56,648 nt of DNA, taken from assembly GCA_964516765.1 (NCBI GenBank), contig CAZEWZ010000010.1, positions 1 through 56,648 on the forward strand, read 5' to 3'. A program made the translations under genes and the position numbers. Under the pieces are notes generated by a model. The model did not search any database and was not told the DNA's origin. It worked only from the letters and a program-made list of their open reading frames with translations. The first letter of the stretch is position 1; each line of letters starts with the position of its first letter. Origin of the DNA: CAZEWZ01 sp964516765. Its GTDB lineage: Bacteria > Bacteroidota > Bacteroidia > Flavobacteriales > UBA7430. Shown one piece after another: positions 8,768 to 18,372 of this stretch.

Positions 8768-9103
8768 TTATTCACACTTTGATTTACAACAAGAATGAAG
8801 AGCCTCGTAGGCCTTAGGATCTGCCTTGATCGAATCTGCGGAATACCCCAATTGACTAATCACAAAACGAATATGATCTAATGAAGTCTTGTCCTTTCTA
8901 TATCGAACTTCTAAAAGACCTGTTTTAACATCCATCTCAGCAAACTTGATTCCCTTTTCAAAAGCAAGTGTTTTATTGATAATTAGGTCTTCACACATTT
9001 CGCAAACTGCGGTTGTTTTGATGCTTGCACTCTGCACGTTCTTTTGGGCCAAAAGGCTCAAGGAAAACATCGAAAAAATAACTAAAATTAATGTCTTTGT
9101 CAT
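8768..9103 (-). CDS. Heavy-metal-associated (HMA) domain protein, periplasmic
   Basis: A 111-residue protein with a signal peptide (MTKTLILVIFSMFSLSLLAQ) followed by an HMA-fold domain. The metal-binding CxxC is CEMC at about residues 34-37 in the loop after the first strand, and the tail HSCCKSKCE adds three Cys and one His as possible extra ligands. The family binds soft monovalent or divalent metals such as copper. It is the last gene of a three-gene operon, 11 bases after the TonB receptor gene, which suggests a role in taking in or sensing a metal at the outer membrane. The metal itself is inferred. Confidence 0.85.
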   Translation of the reverse strand: MTKTLILVIFSMFSLSLLAQKNVQSASIKTTAVCEMCEDLIINKTLAFEKGIKFAEMDVKTGLLEVRYRKDKTSLDHIRFVISQLGYSADSIKADPKAYEALHSCCKSKCE

Positions 9104-9114
9104 ATCTGTTTTAT

Positions 9115-11397
9115 TTAATTGTTTAACCTTACCCTAATCCCTGAATACCAAATTCTTCCCATAACAGGGCCCCAAATCATAGCTGCATCAAAATTATCAC
9201 TGAAAGGACTTTGGATACTTCGAATGGGATTTGGTTGCATATAATTAAGTGCATTCTCTACACCTAAATACCATTCAAAATGCTCGAATTGACGTGTTAC
9301 TTGTCCGGAAAGCAAATTAAAATCCGGAGACCAAAAGCCCTCAACAAAAGCCTCATCAGAACCTTGACTTGGCACTCGGCTTGGCCCAATGTTTTGCAGA
9401 GTCAGGTGAGCGTCCCATCTACCCTGCCATGAAGTGTAGGATATTTGAGCAAGACTACGATATTTTGCAATAAATGGAACATCTAAAAGAATCCTCGTTT
9501 CTAGTGTAGAAAGGGTTGGATTGTCACGGTAAGTCAACAAGGTCTCATTCCATTTATGCGCTAATTTGATTTCCCAACCATCCAAGGGTTCAATGGTAGC
9601 ATCCAACTGAAGGCTCATAGAAGAAGAAGGGCCATCTAAATTATATATCTTTATTTTTTGACTTTCTTCCACATCAACAACCACTTGGTTAGTAAAATTA
9701 GTGCGATAGTAGTCTATGTTAAAGGTCGTTTCCTTCTTTAAAAACTGAAAATTATAAGCAAAATTAAACCCATAGTTCCAAGCCTTCTCAACATCCAAAT
9801 CAGCATAAGCTTCTTGGATTTCTAGTGTTCTCGAACTGAAAAAATAAGAAATATTTTCGGCCAAGACGTTAGCTTGTCTATGAGCTTTCCCTGCTGAAGC
9901 CCTCATAACCATCGTCTCAATAGGGTTATATCTCATATGAATTCTTGGGCTATACCACATCCCCCACTGCTTTGAATGGTCAGCTCGCAAACCAAGTGTG
10001 CTGGAAAATCTCTCACCCATATTGATTTGTGCTTCAGAAAAAGCTCCAATGGTTTGGTCGAATCTCTCGTACAAGCCCTCCTCCGCATTCCCTAACAAAA
10101 GGTTTTCCTTATAGTTGTCACCATAGTAACTAATCCCTGACTTTAGAATCTGTTCAGAGGATCCAATTGGTGTCTGGTAAATGGCATTGAAATAGAGGCT
10201 GTATTGCGAACCTGAATAATAAGAGTTTCCAAACAATGTTTCTTGATTGTGATATCTCAACGAGCTAATAACTCCCAGGCTGGTTCCTGGTTTACTAAAT
10301 ATAAACCCTGTCTTAGAGTGAAATTCTCCTTGCTCAGTATGAATATTAACTTCGTAAGCGGGCGTAATTTCGAATATATCGGTTTGGGGGTCATTTCCCG
10401 AAATTTGCCCCGACTGCCTGTCTTCGCTTAAATAACGGAAACCAAAAAGAACATGCTTGTTGTCGAAACCTGTATATTCCCAGCGATTAAGAAGAGTTAA
10501 TCGATTCATTTTGGGGTTATTAGCAAACCCGTCTCCATTCATGTCGACAGATTGACCCAAGCTTGAATAATGGCCTAATAATGCTGTTTTCCATCCAGAG
10601 TTTAGTGGAGTTGATAAAACAAAGTTATTTTCTATCATCCCGGAACCATTGACATACGTGTTCCAAAAAAGCTTGTCTGCGGTCTTGGGTTTATATAACT
10701 CGACGTTAATTTGACCACTTAAAGACTCAAAACCATTCACCACAGAACCCGTCCCTTTCGCAATCTGAATAGATTCAATCCAAGACCCCGGCAAGTAATT
10801 TAGCCCGTAGGATGCTGACAGCCCTCTCAAAAGCGGCATGTTTTCAAACAAAAGTTGTGTATAGACGCCGTCTAAGCCAAGCATCTGAATTTGTTTTGCT
10901 CCTGTAATCCCGTCTGTTAAACTAACGTCCACAGAAGAGTTGGTCTCAAAGCATTCAGAAAGATTACAACAAGCAGCTTTTTGAAGTTCTGTTGCTGAAA
11001 CCCACTCGACATTTTTAATTTTTATTAGGGATTTGGCAGTACTCTTTTGTCGATCAGTGAGGCTGACTTCTTGAAGTACGCTAGACTCTAGAACAAATTC
11101 AATCATTTCAGACTTCATTAGATTCACCGTGTCACTTTGGTAGCCAACAAAGCTAGCTGAGATTAGATGTGGATATCCATTATGACTTGAAATAAAAAAG
11201 GCGCCCTTTTTATCTGTAACAGCTCCTTTTTTGTCTTTTAAACAAAAGACATTAGCCCCTGGAAGTGCGACTAATTTTCCTGACGCTAATCTTTCATAAA
11301 CATACCCCGATATTATCTGATTTTGTTCTTCTTCTTGCGCAAATAAAGCTTGCCCGAAGGCTACAATGCACATTAGAAATGTGAAATGTCTTTTCAT
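9115..11397 (-). CDS. TonB-dependent outer-membrane receptor, probably for a metal or metal complex
   Basis: A 760-residue receptor: signal peptide to about residue 20 (ALFAQ), a carboxypeptidase-regulatory-like beta-sandwich (about 28-112, ISGYVYERLASG...LPGANV), a plug domain (about 125-235, with GLDGVYTQLLFENMPLL) and a 22-strand-type barrel to the C-terminus. The unusual CCNLSECF segment at the start of the plug could hold metal. It lies between a Cys-rich HYC_CC_PP-like protein and an HMA protein, an arrangement seen in Bacteroidota, and that points to copper or another soft metal. No SusD partner is nearby, so a glycan role is unlikely. Confidence 0.92.
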   Translation of the reverse strand: MKRHFTFLMCIVAFGQALFAQEEEQNQIISGYVYERLASGKLVALPGANVFCLKDKKGAVTDKKGAFFISSHNGYPHLISASFVGYQSDTVNLMKSEMIEFVLESSVLQEVSLTDRQKSTAKSLIKIKNVEWVSATELQKAACCNLSECFETNSSVDVSLTDGITGAKQIQMLGLDGVYTQLLFENMPLLRGLSASYGLNYLPGSWIESIQIAKGTGSVVNGFESLSGQINVELYKPKTADKLFWNTYVNGSGMIENNFVLSTPLNSGWKTALLGHYSSLGQSVDMNGDGFANNPKMNRLTLLNRWEYTGFDNKHVLFGFRYLSEDRQSGQISGNDPQTDIFEITPAYEVNIHTEQGEFHSKTGFIFSKPGTSLGVISSLRYHNQETLFGNSYYSGSQYSLYFNAIYQTPIGSSEQILKSGISYYGDNYKENLLLGNAEEGLYERFDQTIGAFSEAQINMGERFSSTLGLRADHSKQWGMWYSPRIHMRYNPIETMVMRASAGKAHRQANVLAENISYFFSSRTLEIQEAYADLDVEKAWNYGFNFAYNFQFLKKETTFNIDYYRTNFTNQVVVDVEESQKIKIYNLDGPSSSMSLQLDATIEPLDGWEIKLAHKWNETLLTYRDNPTLSTLETRILLDVPFIAKYRSLAQISYTSWQGRWDAHLTLQNIGPSRVPSQGSDEAFVEGFWSPDFNLLSGQVTRQFEHFEWYLGVENALNYMQPNPIRSIQSPFSDNFDAAMIWGPVMGRIWYSGIRVRLNN

Positions 11398-11448
11398 GAT
11401 TTTATTTTTTAAGTGACTTCTTTGGGAAAGGTTTCTCTTAAAAAAATA

Positions 11449-11868
11449 TCACAGTAAAAATATTTGGATTTGAGTCCTGCGTAATGCTTGGTGGGGGCGG
11501 TTCGACACTGAACTTTTACGTTGACTGAGAGTATTATTATCTGGCTGAAATAACCGGGCAACTATACGATCACTCACATCAAGAAGTAGTGTTTTGTGAT
11601 CAATTGATAAAAAAATTGCCTCAAAATCAAACTGTATAAAAGAACTGAAATTAACGTCACAAGATTTATCTCCAACTTCTGAGCAACAGCTGAGTTGTTC
11701 AGAAAATAGACAACAGCAGGGTGAAGCTTGGGTGGGAGAGCATATAATCTCTGAGTCGGAATGTATACAAACCTCCCAATGGTAAGTAAATCCAGAGCTG
11801 ATCAAAAAGACAAACAAGGCCATTAGGCTCGAAATATATTTTATGATTTGTTTTTTTGAATTTTTCAT
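11449..11868 (-). CDS. HYC_CC_PP-like small secreted cysteine-rich protein
   Basis: A protein of 139 residues with an N-terminal membrane/signal segment, then the motif YHWEVCIH (in place of HYC), a CCC cluster, another CC and a single C, and a C-terminal RPHQALRR where the family normally has a Pro pair. It matches the HYC_CC_PP family pattern known beside TonB receptors in Bacteroidota. The ATG at 11868 (MKNSKKQI) is chosen over the TTG at 11877 because that TTG lies in the promoter's -7 element. It is the first gene of the metal operon, 51 bases before the receptor. Metal binding by the Cys cluster is inferred. Confidence 0.7.
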   Translation of the reverse strand: MKNSKKQIIKYISSLMALFVFLISSGFTYHWEVCIHSDSEIICSPTQASPCCCLFSEQLSCCSEVGDKSCDVNFSSFIQFDFEAIFLSIDHKTLLLDVSDRIVARLFQPDNNTLSQRKSSVSNRPHQALRRTQIQIFLL

Positions 11869-11874
11869 GTTTTG

Positions 11875-11882
11875 CAAATATA
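11875..11882 (-). promoter_or_regulatory. -7 element of the metal-handling operon promoter
   Basis: TATATTTG on the minus strand, perfect TAnnTTTG, ends 6 bases before the ATG of the HYC_CC_PP-like gene. It implies a leaderless or nearly leaderless transcript and decides the start codon. The -33 TTG is not clear. Confidence 0.5.
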
Positions 11883-11939
11883 CGACAGAATTATTTGTTC
11901 TAGTGATTAAATCAGTTGGTGCAATTAATTTAATCGAAT

Positions 11940-13136
11940 TCAGTATAAGAACTTATTAAAGGGGTACCGCCGGCCATGAATTTCTTTAACCAAGTCGTAT
12001 GTAACCTTCTTAAATTCGTCCCAGTTGATCTTTTTATGAGCAGAAATGAAAATACAATTCTGGTTCATGTGCGACATCCATGTTTTCTCCCAGTCAGCTA
12101 AAGATTTGTTTTCTTGAGTCTTAGGCGTCAAGTCATCTAGGTCTTTTTGAATGTAAGTAAAAATGTCTATTTTATTAAACACCATTAATGTGGGTTTATC
12201 TGATGCTTTAATTTCATCTAATGTTTTATTCACAGAGGCCACTTGTTCTTCAAAGTGCTCATGAGAAATATCTACTACATGAATTAAAAAATCAGACTCT
12301 CTGACTTCATCTAGTGTAGACTTGAAAGATTCTACAAGTTGGGTGGGGAGTTTTCGAATAAAACCAACGGTATCAGACAAAAGAAAAGGTAAGTTTTCGA
12401 TTACAACCTTCCTCACTGTCGTATCCAAGGTGGCAAAGAGCTTGTTTTCAGCAAAAACCTGTGATTTACTTAAGGCATTCATTATGGTAGACTTGCCAAC
12501 GTTCGTGTATCCAACTAGGGAAACACGAATCATTTTCCCGCGATTCTGCCTTTGAGTAGCCATTTGCTTATCAATGGTTTTTAGCTTCTTTTTCAATAAG
12601 GAAATTCGCTCTCGGATAATCCGCCTGTCTGTTTCTATTTCGGTTTCTCCAGGACCCTTCATTCCGATTCCTCCCTTTTGCTTCTGGAGGTGGGTCCACA
12701 TCCGAGTAAGCCTTGGGAGCAAGTATTCGTATTGAGCCAATTCTACTTGAGTACAAGCATGAGCCGTTTGGGCTCTTCCTGCAAAAATATCAAGAATTAA
12801 ATTTGTGCGGTCTAATATTTTTCGCTCTCCAAAAATCGCCTCAATGTTTCTTAGCTGAGAAGGGGTTAGCTCATCGTCAAAAATAATGAGATCCACGTCA
12901 TTTTCCTCAACGAAAACTTTTATTTCCCTTATTTTCCCAGAACCTATAAATGTTTTTGGGTTAGGCTTTGAGACTTTTTGCGCAAACCTCTTAACAGATT
13001 TAGCCCCAGCAGTTTGAGTTAAAAAATCAAGCTCATCTAGATATTCTTTCGATTTTTTTTCGTTTTGGCTCTGAGTTATTACGCCGACCAAAACTGCTTT
13101 TTCACCTGTGGGTTTAATCTGTACTTTATGAGACAT
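11940..13136 (-). CDS. hflX: Ribosome-associated GTPase HflX
   Basis: A GTPase that splits or rescues stalled 70S ribosomes. The 398 residues hold the HflX N-terminal domain with GSGKIREI, the linker KGGIGMKGPGETEIETDRR that marks the family, then the G domain: G1 GYTNVGKST near residue 208, G3 DTVGFIRKLP and G4 FNKID. The C-terminal domain is short, as usual. It is transcribed alone. Only 71 bases separate its 3' end from the metal operon start. Confidence 0.97.
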   Translation of the reverse strand: MSHKVQIKPTGEKAVLVGVITQSQNEKKSKEYLDELDFLTQTAGAKSVKRFAQKVSKPNPKTFIGSGKIREIKVFVEENDVDLIIFDDELTPSQLRNIEAIFGERKILDRTNLILDIFAGRAQTAHACTQVELAQYEYLLPRLTRMWTHLQKQKGGIGMKGPGETEIETDRRIIRERISLLKKKLKTIDKQMATQRQNRGKMIRVSLVGYTNVGKSTIMNALSKSQVFAENKLFATLDTTVRKVVIENLPFLLSDTVGFIRKLPTQLVESFKSTLDEVRESDFLIHVVDISHEHFEEQVASVNKTLDEIKASDKPTLMVFNKIDIFTYIQKDLDDLTPKTQENKSLADWEKTWMSHMNQNCIFISAHKKINWDEFKKVTYDLVKEIHGRRYPFNKFLY

Positions 13137-13195
13137 ATATCTTTGTTATGACCAAACAGGCCAAGAGGTTTTAATAATTTCAATAAAATATATAC

Positions 13196-13463
13196 TCAAA
13201 GGTAAACAATCGCTAGATGGAATCTTTCATGAGCGCCGATAAATTGAACACCTTCAGGGTAAGCCAAAGTCTCGGATTGAACTATTGCCTGCTTTGGTTC
13301 TCTTTTTCGGTTTTTGTACTTCCTTTAGCTGAAATACAATAGATAAAGTAAAAACTATTGAGCCCCAGTAGATTGAATTTATCAGGCCAAAAGTTGTTGA
13401 TTGAATACCTAAGCTAGAAAAAATTTAGTCCATTCCAAAGCCAAGAAAGAAAATAAACTCCAT
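13196..13463 (-). pseudogene. Possible decayed membrane-protein gene upstream of hflX
   Basis: The 370 bases between hflX and the amidohydrolase gene contain, on the minus strand, a broken protein-like frame. From ATG at 13463 it reads MEFIFFLGFGMD, a stop, then a hydrophobic segment (SSLGIQSTTFGLINSIYW...) ending in lysine-rich sequence, after which another frame continues as AIVQSETLAYPEGVQF to a stop at 13196. One nonsense codon and one frameshift would account for it. I do not recognise the family, and chance open frames are possible in AT-rich DNA. Confidence 0.3.
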
Positions 13464-13506
13464 TAGCAAAAATGTCTTAAATTCACAACTTGTAAACTAT
13501 CAATCT

Positions 13507-16500
13507 ATGAAAAATATTTCCCTAGCATGGGTCTTCTTAGTTGTCTTTCCCTCTTTGGTGAGTGTCCAAGCTCAAGAAAACTTTCCTGTAAATGGCGTTG
13601 TCTCAAAATATCAAGGTCTGCATGCCTTTATTAATGCCACCATTCACATAGATGCAATTACGACTATTAAACGCGGAGTGATGCTTGTGAAAGACGAGCG
13701 CATATTGTCAGTTGGAAACAACGAAACGATTCCAATCAATGCTATCATTCACAATCTTGAAGGGGCTCATGTTTACCCGTCTTTTATTGACCCCTATACT
13801 ACATACGGACAAGCTTCAGTCGTTTCGCAGGAGTGGAGCCCCAAACCCCAAATGAAAAGCAGTACGCAAGGAGCCTTCGCTTGGAATCAGGCCTTAAAAC
13901 CTGAATTTAATGGCGGGCAGAACTTTATACCCGAAGAAAATGACGCTGAGGAGTTTCGAAAATCTGGATTTGGAACCGTCTTATCATATCAAAAAGATGG
14001 GATTGTGAGAGGAAGCTCTGCGGTAGTAAGCTTGGGGTCTAAAAAGGCGCAAAAAGAAATGCTCATTCCTAAAGCTCTAGCTCATTATTCTTTCTCAAAA
14101 GGAAGCTCTTCTCAGGACTATCCTAGATCTTTTATGGGGTCAATCTCTCTTTTAAGACAATCTATATATGATGCTCTTTGGGCTAATCACAACCAAGACC
14201 AAAGCAACCTAAGTCTAGTTGAGCTTCACTCCAACTTAAAACTAAAACCAATTATTGAAATTGATACCCACTTTGCCATTCGTAATGTTCTGAATCTAGC
14301 AGATGAGTTTCAAATGTCCTTCATAATTAAGGGGGTTGGAGACGAATACATGAGCCTCGAAAGCTTTACTGAAAGCGATATTTCGTTTGTTCTTCCGCTG
14401 AATTTTCCAAAAGCTTTCGATGTGGGCGACCCATACGATTGTCTAGACTTAAATTTGTCTAAAATGAAACATTGGGAGCTCGCCCCTGCCAATGCTGCGC
14501 TGCTTGCTTCTAAAAATATTTCATTCGCTTTTACCTGTGCTGGATTAAAAGACAAAACAGAAATTTTTGCCGCACTTAAAAAGGCTGTCGAGTATGGCTT
14601 AAGCAAAGAAGTTGCCATCGAAGCGCTTACGGTCGTGCCTGCAAAAATGCTAGGTTTGGAGGGTGATTACGGCAAACTTAAAAAGGGAATGGTGGCTAAC
14701 TTTCTTGTTTTTGACAACAACCTCTTTGCTGAAGAGTCTATTCTGCTAGAAAATTGGGTTCGAGGTAAGAGGTTTGTTGTTAACCACAAGCCAAGTCACG
14801 ACTACAGAGGTACATATGCCCTAAAGATTGATGGTGAAATCTTGCCAATGAAAGTTGGGGGTAGCCCTGAGTCCTTGTCTGCAAAGTTTGATTCCGGAGA
14901 CAGCACGAGTATTTCCTTCACCGTCAAAAACAACCTTGTGGGCATCACCTACAAAAATTCGAAGGGAAGAATGGTTCGACTCAGTGGTCACGGAATTGAT
15001 CCAATAGAAGGGGAGGGGCAATTAGGAAATGGCGAATGGATTTCTTTTGTAGCAAAAAGAAAAGAAGCTTTTGTAGAAGAGACGAAAAAAGAAAAAGAGA
15101 ACACTCCTGGGGTTATTAATATGAGTAGGGTGCACACCCTGAACCAGATGGGTGAAAAGTGGTTTCCAAATATGGCATATGGTTGGACCGAGAAGCCCAA
15201 ACAAAATGCAATCATTTTTAATAATGTCACTCTGTGGACAAACGAAGAGGAAGGTGTAATAACTAATAGCAGCCTAGCAATAGCCGAAGGAAAAATTATT
15301 GCTGTTGGGAATAAGTCTGTTCAAGGTGTTAAGAGTAAATTTTCCTTCACAGAAGTAGATGGGACTGGTAAGCACTTAACTTCTGGGATTATTGACGAGC
15401 ATTCTCACATCGCCCTAAGGAGCGTTAATGAAGGATCGCAGTCTAGCTCAGCTGAAGTTCGCATGGCAGATGCTATTCGCCCTAATGACATAAATATTTA
15501 CAGGCAGCTTGCGGGGGGGGTTACTGTGGCGCAGTTACTTCACGGGTCCGCAAACCCCATTGGTGGTCAGTCTGCGCTGATCAAAATGCGGTGGGGTTCC
15601 AGCGCACAAGAAATGCTTTTTGAAGGAGCAAAACCATTTATTAAATTTGCATTAGGAGAAAATGTAAAGCAAAGTAATTGGGGCTCTTACTCTAGGGTTC
15701 GATTTCCTCAAACTAGAATGGGTGTTGAGCAAGTTTTCTACGATGCTTTTATTCGAGCAAAAGAGTATGGTAAAACTTGGAGGAGCTGGAATAGGCTTGC
15801 TGGCAGCCAAAAAAAAGAAGCCATAATGCCATACAAAGATTTGGATTTAGAATGCTTATTAGAGGTTCTTAACGACGAAAGAGAAATTACTTGCCACTCT
15901 TATAAACAGTCTGAAGTAAACATGCTTATGCATGTAGCAGACTCCATGAATTTCACGCTAAACACTTTCACGCACATTCTAGAGGGTTACAAGGTTGCAC
16001 ATAAAATGAAAACCCACGGCGCTGGAGCTTCAACCTTCTCTGATTGGTGGGCCTATAAGTATGAGGTTAACGATGCCATCCCCCATAATGGGGCTCTTCT
16101 AAACGATATGGGTATTGTGACTGCTTTTAACTCTGATGATGCTGAAATGGCTAGAAGGCTTAACCAAGAGGCTGCAAAAGCAATTAAGTATGGCGGAGCA
16201 TCAGAAGAAGATGCCTGGAAATTTGTTACACTTAACCCTGCAAAACTATTGCATGTAGACGACAGAGTGGGGAGCTTAAAAAAAAATAAAGATGCGGACA
16301 TTGTTCTTTGGTCGGAACACCCCATGTCAATATATGCTGTGGCTGAACAAACATATGTAGATGGGCGATTGTATTATTCTCTGGAGTTAGACAAAATAAA
16401 GCGGGTGCATAATGCAGAAGAGCGAAGCCGTTTAATTCAAAAAATGTTGTCTGAAAAAAAGAGCGGAGCGAGCACTCAGAAAATAAAAACAGAAGGTTCG

Positions 16501-16527
16501 CATTTGTTCCATTGTGATGACGACTAG
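13507..16527 (+). CDS. Secreted tandem amidohydrolase-fold protein
   Basis: A 1006-residue exported protein (signal peptide MKNISLAWVFLVVFPSLVSVQAQ) with two amidohydrolase-like halves. In the N-terminal half (to about residue 430) the strand that should carry the metal-binding HxH reads YPSFIDPYTTYG, so it lacks the ligands and is probably not catalytic. The C-terminal half (about 560-1000) keeps the motif DEHSHIALRS with His632 and His634, and NSDDAEMARR supplies the late Asp, so this half can bind metal. The substrate is unknown; imidazolonepropionase-like or peptidase activities occur in the superfamily. A second related gene follows 20-32 bases later. Confidence 0.88.
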   Translation: MKNISLAWVFLVVFPSLVSVQAQENFPVNGVVSKYQGLHAFINATIHIDAITTIKRGVMLVKDERILSVGNNETIPINAIIHNLEGAHVYPSFIDPYTTYGQASVVSQEWSPKPQMKSSTQGAFAWNQALKPEFNGGQNFIPEENDAEEFRKSGFGTVLSYQKDGIVRGSSAVVSLGSKKAQKEMLIPKALAHYSFSKGSSSQDYPRSFMGSISLLRQSIYDALWANHNQDQSNLSLVELHSNLKLKPIIEIDTHFAIRNVLNLADEFQMSFIIKGVGDEYMSLESFTESDISFVLPLNFPKAFDVGDPYDCLDLNLSKMKHWELAPANAALLASKNISFAFTCAGLKDKTEIFAALKKAVEYGLSKEVAIEALTVVPAKMLGLEGDYGKLKKGMVANFLVFDNNLFAEESILLENWVRGKRFVVNHKPSHDYRGTYALKIDGEILPMKVGGSPESLSAKFDSGDSTSISFTVKNNLVGITYKNSKGRMVRLSGHGIDPIEGEGQLGNGEWISFVAKRKEAFVEETKKEKENTPGVINMSRVHTLNQMGEKWFPNMAYGWTEKPKQNAIIFNNVTLWTNEEEGVITNSSLAIAEGKIIAVGNKSVQGVKSKFSFTEVDGTGKHLTSGIIDEHSHIALRSVNEGSQSSSAEVRMADAIRPNDINIYRQLAGGVTVAQLLHGSANPIGGQSALIKMRWGSSAQEMLFEGAKPFIKFALGENVKQSNWGSYSRVRFPQTRMGVEQVFYDAFIRAKEYGKTWRSWNRLAGSQKKEAIMPYKDLDLECLLEVLNDEREITCHSYKQSEVNMLMHVADSMNFTLNTFTHILEGYKVAHKMKTHGAGASTFSDWWAYKYEVNDAIPHNGALLNDMGIVTAFNSDDAEMARRLNQEAAKAIKYGGASEEDAWKFVTLNPAKLLHVDDRVGSLKKNKDADIVLWSEHPMSIYAVAEQTYVDGRLYYSLELDKIKRVHNAEERSRLIQKMLSEKKSGASTQKIKTEGSHLFHCDDD

Positions 16528-16559
16528 CTATAAAGATTTTTAATTAAATGTTCATAAAT

Positions 16560-17867
16560 ATGAAAGAAATTACAATTTTTATCTTGAGTATTACATGCTT
16601 TGTGGGGGCCATGGCTCAGCACCCTGCCTCCGCCCAAAAGAAAAGAATTCTACTATACGGGGGAACCGCTCACATTGGCAATGGCGAGGTTATTGAAAAT
16701 TCGGTAATTATCTTAGAAGATGGGAAAATTCTTACTGTAGAAGACGCAAGTAGGATACGCATAGATATTTCTGACGCGGAGTATTTTGATTTAATTGGCA
16801 AACATGTATATCCTGGGTTTATTCTTCCTAACACTACTCTTGGGTTAGCGGATGTTGACGCTATTCGCGCATCCTTAGATTATGACGAGGTGGGTGACTT
16901 CAACCCTCACATTCGAAGCTTTGTGGCTTACAACACAGACTCTCCCGTAATCCCAACTATTCGGACAAATGGAGTTCTTCTTGGACAAATTAGCCCAAGG
17001 GGGGGGGTGATTTCTGGAAGTTCAAGCTTAGTGGAGTTTGACGGCTGGAACTACGAAGATGCCCTTTATAAAAAAGACGAGGGGGTTCATCTAAACTGGC
17101 CAGTATTTCCAAGTAAACTAAACAACTCGGGCGAGGGTAGCGATGAGCTTAAAGCTCATAATAGAACCCTAGAACTTGAGGAAATCGAAGAATTCTTCCT
17201 GCTATCCAAAGGCTACCTTAAGTCTAGTAATGAAAAGATAGACCTGCGCTTAGAGGCTATGAAAGGCTTGTTTGAAGGGTTTCAGACATTATATATTCAT
17301 GTAGAAACTGTCAAACAAATTAAAGAAGCTGTTATATTTTCTCAAAAAATGGAAATTGCGAGAGTGGTTCTTGTTGGTGCACAAGATGCTTGGCGGGTTA
17401 CTGACTTTCTCTCTGAAAACAACATCCCTATTATCTTAAATAGATTACACAGACTTCCTCTTCGAGCTGGTGAAGACATCGATATCTCATATAAAAGCCC
17501 AAAAATACTTCATGATGCTGGGGTGCTTTATTGTTTAGACTACCAGGGAGATATGGAGCGAATGGGCTCTAGAAATCTTCCTTTTACAGCGGGAACAAGC
17601 GCTGCATACGGATTAAGCAAGGAAGAGGCTCTAATGAGCATAACCTTAAATGCCGCAAAAATATTAGGAGTTGAAGCCCGCGTTGGTAGCCTAGAGGTTG
17701 GTAAGGATGCTACGCTAATTGTTTCTGACGGAGACGCTCTTAATGTTCTGACCAACCAAATCAGTTTAGCTTTTATACAAGGAAAAAAGCTTGACCTTTC
17801 GAACCACCAAACTCGACTTTACGATAAATATAAAAAACACCATCAAGAAATTTCAAAGCCCCAATAA
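16560..17867 (+). CDS. Amidohydrolase-like exported protein without HxH metal motif
   Basis: A protein of 435 residues similar to the N-terminal half of its upstream neighbour: the same PGFILPNTTLGL strand without HxH, GGVISGSSSLVEFDGW, a middle alpha-rich segment, and the amidohydrolase C-terminal FTAGTSAAYGLSKEEALM and GSLEVGKDATLIV. It has a signal peptide (MKEITIFILSITCFVGAMAQ). The start at 16560 is chosen because it gives a normal signal peptide; an ATG at 16548 is also possible. Loss of metal ligands suggests a partner or structural role beside the active half of the neighbour. The two are likely one operon. Confidence 0.85.
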   Translation: MKEITIFILSITCFVGAMAQHPASAQKKRILLYGGTAHIGNGEVIENSVIILEDGKILTVEDASRIRIDISDAEYFDLIGKHVYPGFILPNTTLGLADVDAIRASLDYDEVGDFNPHIRSFVAYNTDSPVIPTIRTNGVLLGQISPRGGVISGSSSLVEFDGWNYEDALYKKDEGVHLNWPVFPSKLNNSGEGSDELKAHNRTLELEEIEEFFLLSKGYLKSSNEKIDLRLEAMKGLFEGFQTLYIHVETVKQIKEAVIFSQKMEIARVVLVGAQDAWRVTDFLSENNIPIILNRLHRLPLRAGEDIDISYKSPKILHDAGVLYCLDYQGDMERMGSRNLPFTAGTSAAYGLSKEEALMSITLNAAKILGVEARVGSLEVGKDATLIVSDGDALNVLTNQISLAFIQGKKLDLSNHQTRLYDKYKKHHQEISKPQ

Positions 17868-17889
17868 ATATTCTAAAGCTGAGAAAAAT

Positions 17890-18372
17890 ATGAGTTACAG
17901 ATTGCTTTCTATGAAAGAATTGGAGCCTTTGAAAAAGGACTTTATTAAATTTCTTGCTGCTAATTCCATTACTGGAGAAGACTGGGGAGAGTTAAAATCT
18001 AAACACGCCGAAGATGCTAACCGAATTCTGAAAATGTTTAGTGATATTGTTTGGGAAAAATCGATAGAAAAAATCCGGTTTTTGGAACATCGGGACCACA
18101 AATACATTAAAGTTTTTAATTGCGGAGAAAAAAAAATCTCTCTGGTAGGTTTTTCTGTAAATTTAAAAAGCGCTCCATCATTAATGGATCCTAAAACATT
18201 TGAAGAATTAGGCTCTGGACAACTCGCTTTCTCAAGCCTCAAACCAGAATTTTATACGTCTCACAAAAAATATGACACAACTCGATCGTCGGAAGTATAT
18301 CGTTTGATTGAAAGCGGTTGCTTACCTTGCGAAAAAAGCTATTATTACGGGATTAAATCTTTAATAATATAG
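17890..18372 (+). CDS. DUF6495 family protein
   Basis: A cytoplasmic protein of 160 residues beginning MSYRLLSMKELEPLKKDFIKF, which matches DUF6495, a Bacteroidota family of unknown function and this length. It has no signal peptide or membrane segment, and contains two Cys in the tail (SGCLPCEKSYYYG). The start at 17890 is chosen over one at 17791 because the longer version would overlap the preceding gene by 77 bases with low-complexity lysine-rich sequence. It may be read through from the amidohydrolase operon. Confidence 0.8.
   Translation: MSYRLLSMKELEPLKKDFIKFLAANSITGEDWGELKSKHAEDANRILKMFSDIVWEKSIEKIRFLEHRDHKYIKVFNCGEKKISLVGFSVNLKSAPSLMDPKTFEELGSGQLAFSSLKPEFYTSHKKYDTTRSSEVYRLIESGCLPCEKSYYYGIKSLII

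Noticed and set aside
16053..16325. 90-residue minus-strand frame inside the amidohydrolase gene
   Set aside because: Antisense shadow of a well-supported gene.
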